Positions 63,601 through 64,000 of a stretch of 64,000 nt of DNA are shown in pieces; the first letter of the stretch is position 1; every line of letters starts with the position of its first letter. The stretch lies in assembly GCF_000802965.1 (NCBI RefSeq), contig NZ_JSAK01000008.1:1-64000 (forward strand). Reading direction: 5' to 3'. The notes below the pieces were generated by a model. That model had not been told where the DNA came from. It did not search any database and saw only the letters and a program-made list of their open reading frames with translations. A program made the position numbers and the translations under genes. The DNA comes from Pseudomonas fluorescens. GTDB lineage: Bacteria; Pseudomonadota; Gammaproteobacteria; Pseudomonadales; Pseudomonadaceae.

Positions 63601-64000
63601 ATGTTGCGCGAGCAAAACTATGGCAGTAACCAGAAACCGCAGGATTACCTGGAGAGCTTCCACCAGTTCATTCACAACCAGCTCAACCAGTCCGTCGCGC
63701 TCGGCGTGGTAGTCAATCGCCCCAAAGACCTCACCCGTGAACAGCTTCGCGAGGTCCGCCTACTGCTGGACCAGAACGGCTACAGCGAGGCGAACCTGAG
63801 CAGCGCCTGGCGCAACCAGACCAACCAGGAAATCGCCGCCAGCATCGTCGGCTACATTCGCCAAGCTGCCATCGGCGAAGCACTCCTGCCATTTGAGCAG
63901 CGTGTTAACAATGCGATGCAGAAAATCTACGGCCTGCATTCCTGGACGCCAGTGCAGCGCAAATGGCTGGACCGCCTGGCCAAGCAACTGACTCATGAAG
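60661..64000 (+). CDS. hsdR: type I restriction endonuclease subunit R (HsdR), 3' end beyond window
   Basis: DNA translocase and nuclease of a type I restriction system. The 1113 codons present hold an N-terminal DUF4145-like helical domain (about 1-130), a Gln/Glu-rich coiled coil (about 145-230), the PD-ExK nuclease site (D304 ... E318-A-K320), SF2 helicase motif I ATGTGKT (466-472), DEAH (569-572), motif III GLTATP and a C-terminal helical region. This is the EcoKI layout (about 1170 residues), so little is missing. AAGGA precedes the ATG. hsdM and hsdS are expected outside the window. Confidence 0.92.
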   Translation, partial: MTTSSNFAFLQEHDPVLFQLANTAEHVFSSDPNTTLIKLRQLGEALAQDLASRAGIEFDSNTTQADLLYKIGRDIQLDRNIVSLFHTLRIEGNKATHGFHTLHRDALDGLKVARELCVWFHKALGKAGSAFKPGPFATPADPSVPLRDLQSQIELLKAQLNESNQQLESNQQLTELKKREAEEYAVLAEQMDAESRGHKQLAEAHEAELTNLRDEFEQRVKALQQELAAKPQTTQLVKHKTQQASSSFDLNEDLTRILIDQQLIEAGWEADSLDLKYSKGARPEKGKNKAIAEWPTSKPGEDADYVLFAGLTPVAVVEAKRKRINIANRIPQAERYSRQFVLAGEHQKGWQLSGLNQPWLDGQGGSFHIPFAFACNGRPYIKQLAEQSGIWFRDLRSPAYLRRPLQDFHTPAGLLDLLKRSREEAEAQLQQEGFAYLKLRDYQENAIRAVEQALADNQRDCLLAMATGTGKTRTIIGLMYRFLKAERFKRILFLVDRSALGQQAIDAFNEAPLEQNHTLAQIYDIKEPGDMAAEAETRIQVATVQAMVRRIFQSDTPPPIDEFDCIIVDEAHRGYTLDQEMTEGELAVRDHGQYLSQYRRVLDYFDACKVGLTATPAKHTSEIFGKPVFTYSYREAVAEDWLIDHEPPIRYETLLSQNGIHFAKGDSVSVINTQTGEVDVAELEDELDFNIESFNRRVITPGFDKVICEQLAQELDPQGEEKTMIFCVNQAHAERVKNLLDDAFKDLHGDQYNQASVEIITGQSDKVEQLIRRYKNERTPNIAITVDLLTTGIDVPAICNLVFMRRVRSRILYEQMKGRATRRCDDIGKTVFRIYDPVDLYASLEEVDTMKPLVKNPNVTLEQLVSELTHGSSFDAPGNVEGSSHAHDVLDQLSQRVMRILRKASHKAETKPTLQKKLNELEDAWGVAPAQLHRHLQDLGPQQAANFVRQHSHLLGQLAEVSALLGSENCPVIATHSDELMLREQNYGSNQKPQDYLESFHQFIHNQLNQSVALGVVVNRPKDLTREQLREVRLLLDQNGYSEANLSSAWRNQTNQEIAASIVGYIRQAAIGEALLPFEQRVNNAMQKIYGLHSWTPVQRKWLDRLAKQLTHE

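Overview
The window is a conserved chromosomal block of a Pseudomonas, most likely of the P. fluorescens group. The evidence is protein-level recognition of nearly every gene (Vfr, SpeD, AgtSR, LptD/SurA, RmcA, the AmgK/MurU pair, an EstP-type esterase autotransporter), GC-rich codon use, and many Pseudomonas-type REP inverted repeats between genes. From memory, gene order follows the P. aeruginosa PAO1 region from rmcA (PA0575) to tyrS (PA0668), read backwards. The main differences are that no R/F-pyocin cluster lies between trpE and trpG, an iron-dependent alcohol dehydrogenase sits between rpe and the agt operon, and a type I restriction gene follows the tRNA at the right edge.

Left part (1-13.5 kb): a strong promoter at the very edge points out of the window and looks like an rRNA operon promoter. 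It is followed by tyrS, an M23 peptidase, anmK, erpA, argC, hemJ, a nitronate monooxygenase-like gene, a DUF805 membrane protein, an SDR, a HIT protein, coq7, speD, an OsmC protein, the cAMP receptor vfr and a lipoate-ligase-like gene. Tryptophan region (13.5-21 kb): trpGDC and trpE-gph-rpe flank the esterase autotransporter estP. In front of both trpG and trpE lies a 22-codon reading frame starting with GTG and ending in the same Arg-Trp-Arg-Trp-Arg-Ala-stop. These look like paired attenuation leader peptides, and the trpE copy is also the in-frame C-terminus of gph.

Middle (21-34.8 kb): an Fe-ADH, the agtABCD ABC importer (GABA/5-aminovalerate type) with its AgtSR two-component system, a DUF3530 hydrolase, a DjlA-like co-chaperone, and murU-amgK. 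Together with anmK these last two supply three enzymes for recycling N-acetylmuramic acid from peptidoglycan.

Right part (34.8-60.3 kb): the outer-membrane and housekeeping operon lptD-surA-pdxA-rsmA-apaG-apaH with glpE next; the prkA-yeaH-spoVR stress trio; cca; folK/folB; plsY; tsaD; the macromolecular synthesis series rpsU-dnaG-rpoD; and the multi-PAS c-di-GMP enzyme RmcA. At 60.3 kb a CAU-anticodon tRNA (probably Ile2) marks a likely island boundary, followed by a truncated orphan frame and a type I restriction subunit hsdR that runs off the window. No CRISPR array, insertion sequence, integrase or prophage gene was recognised.
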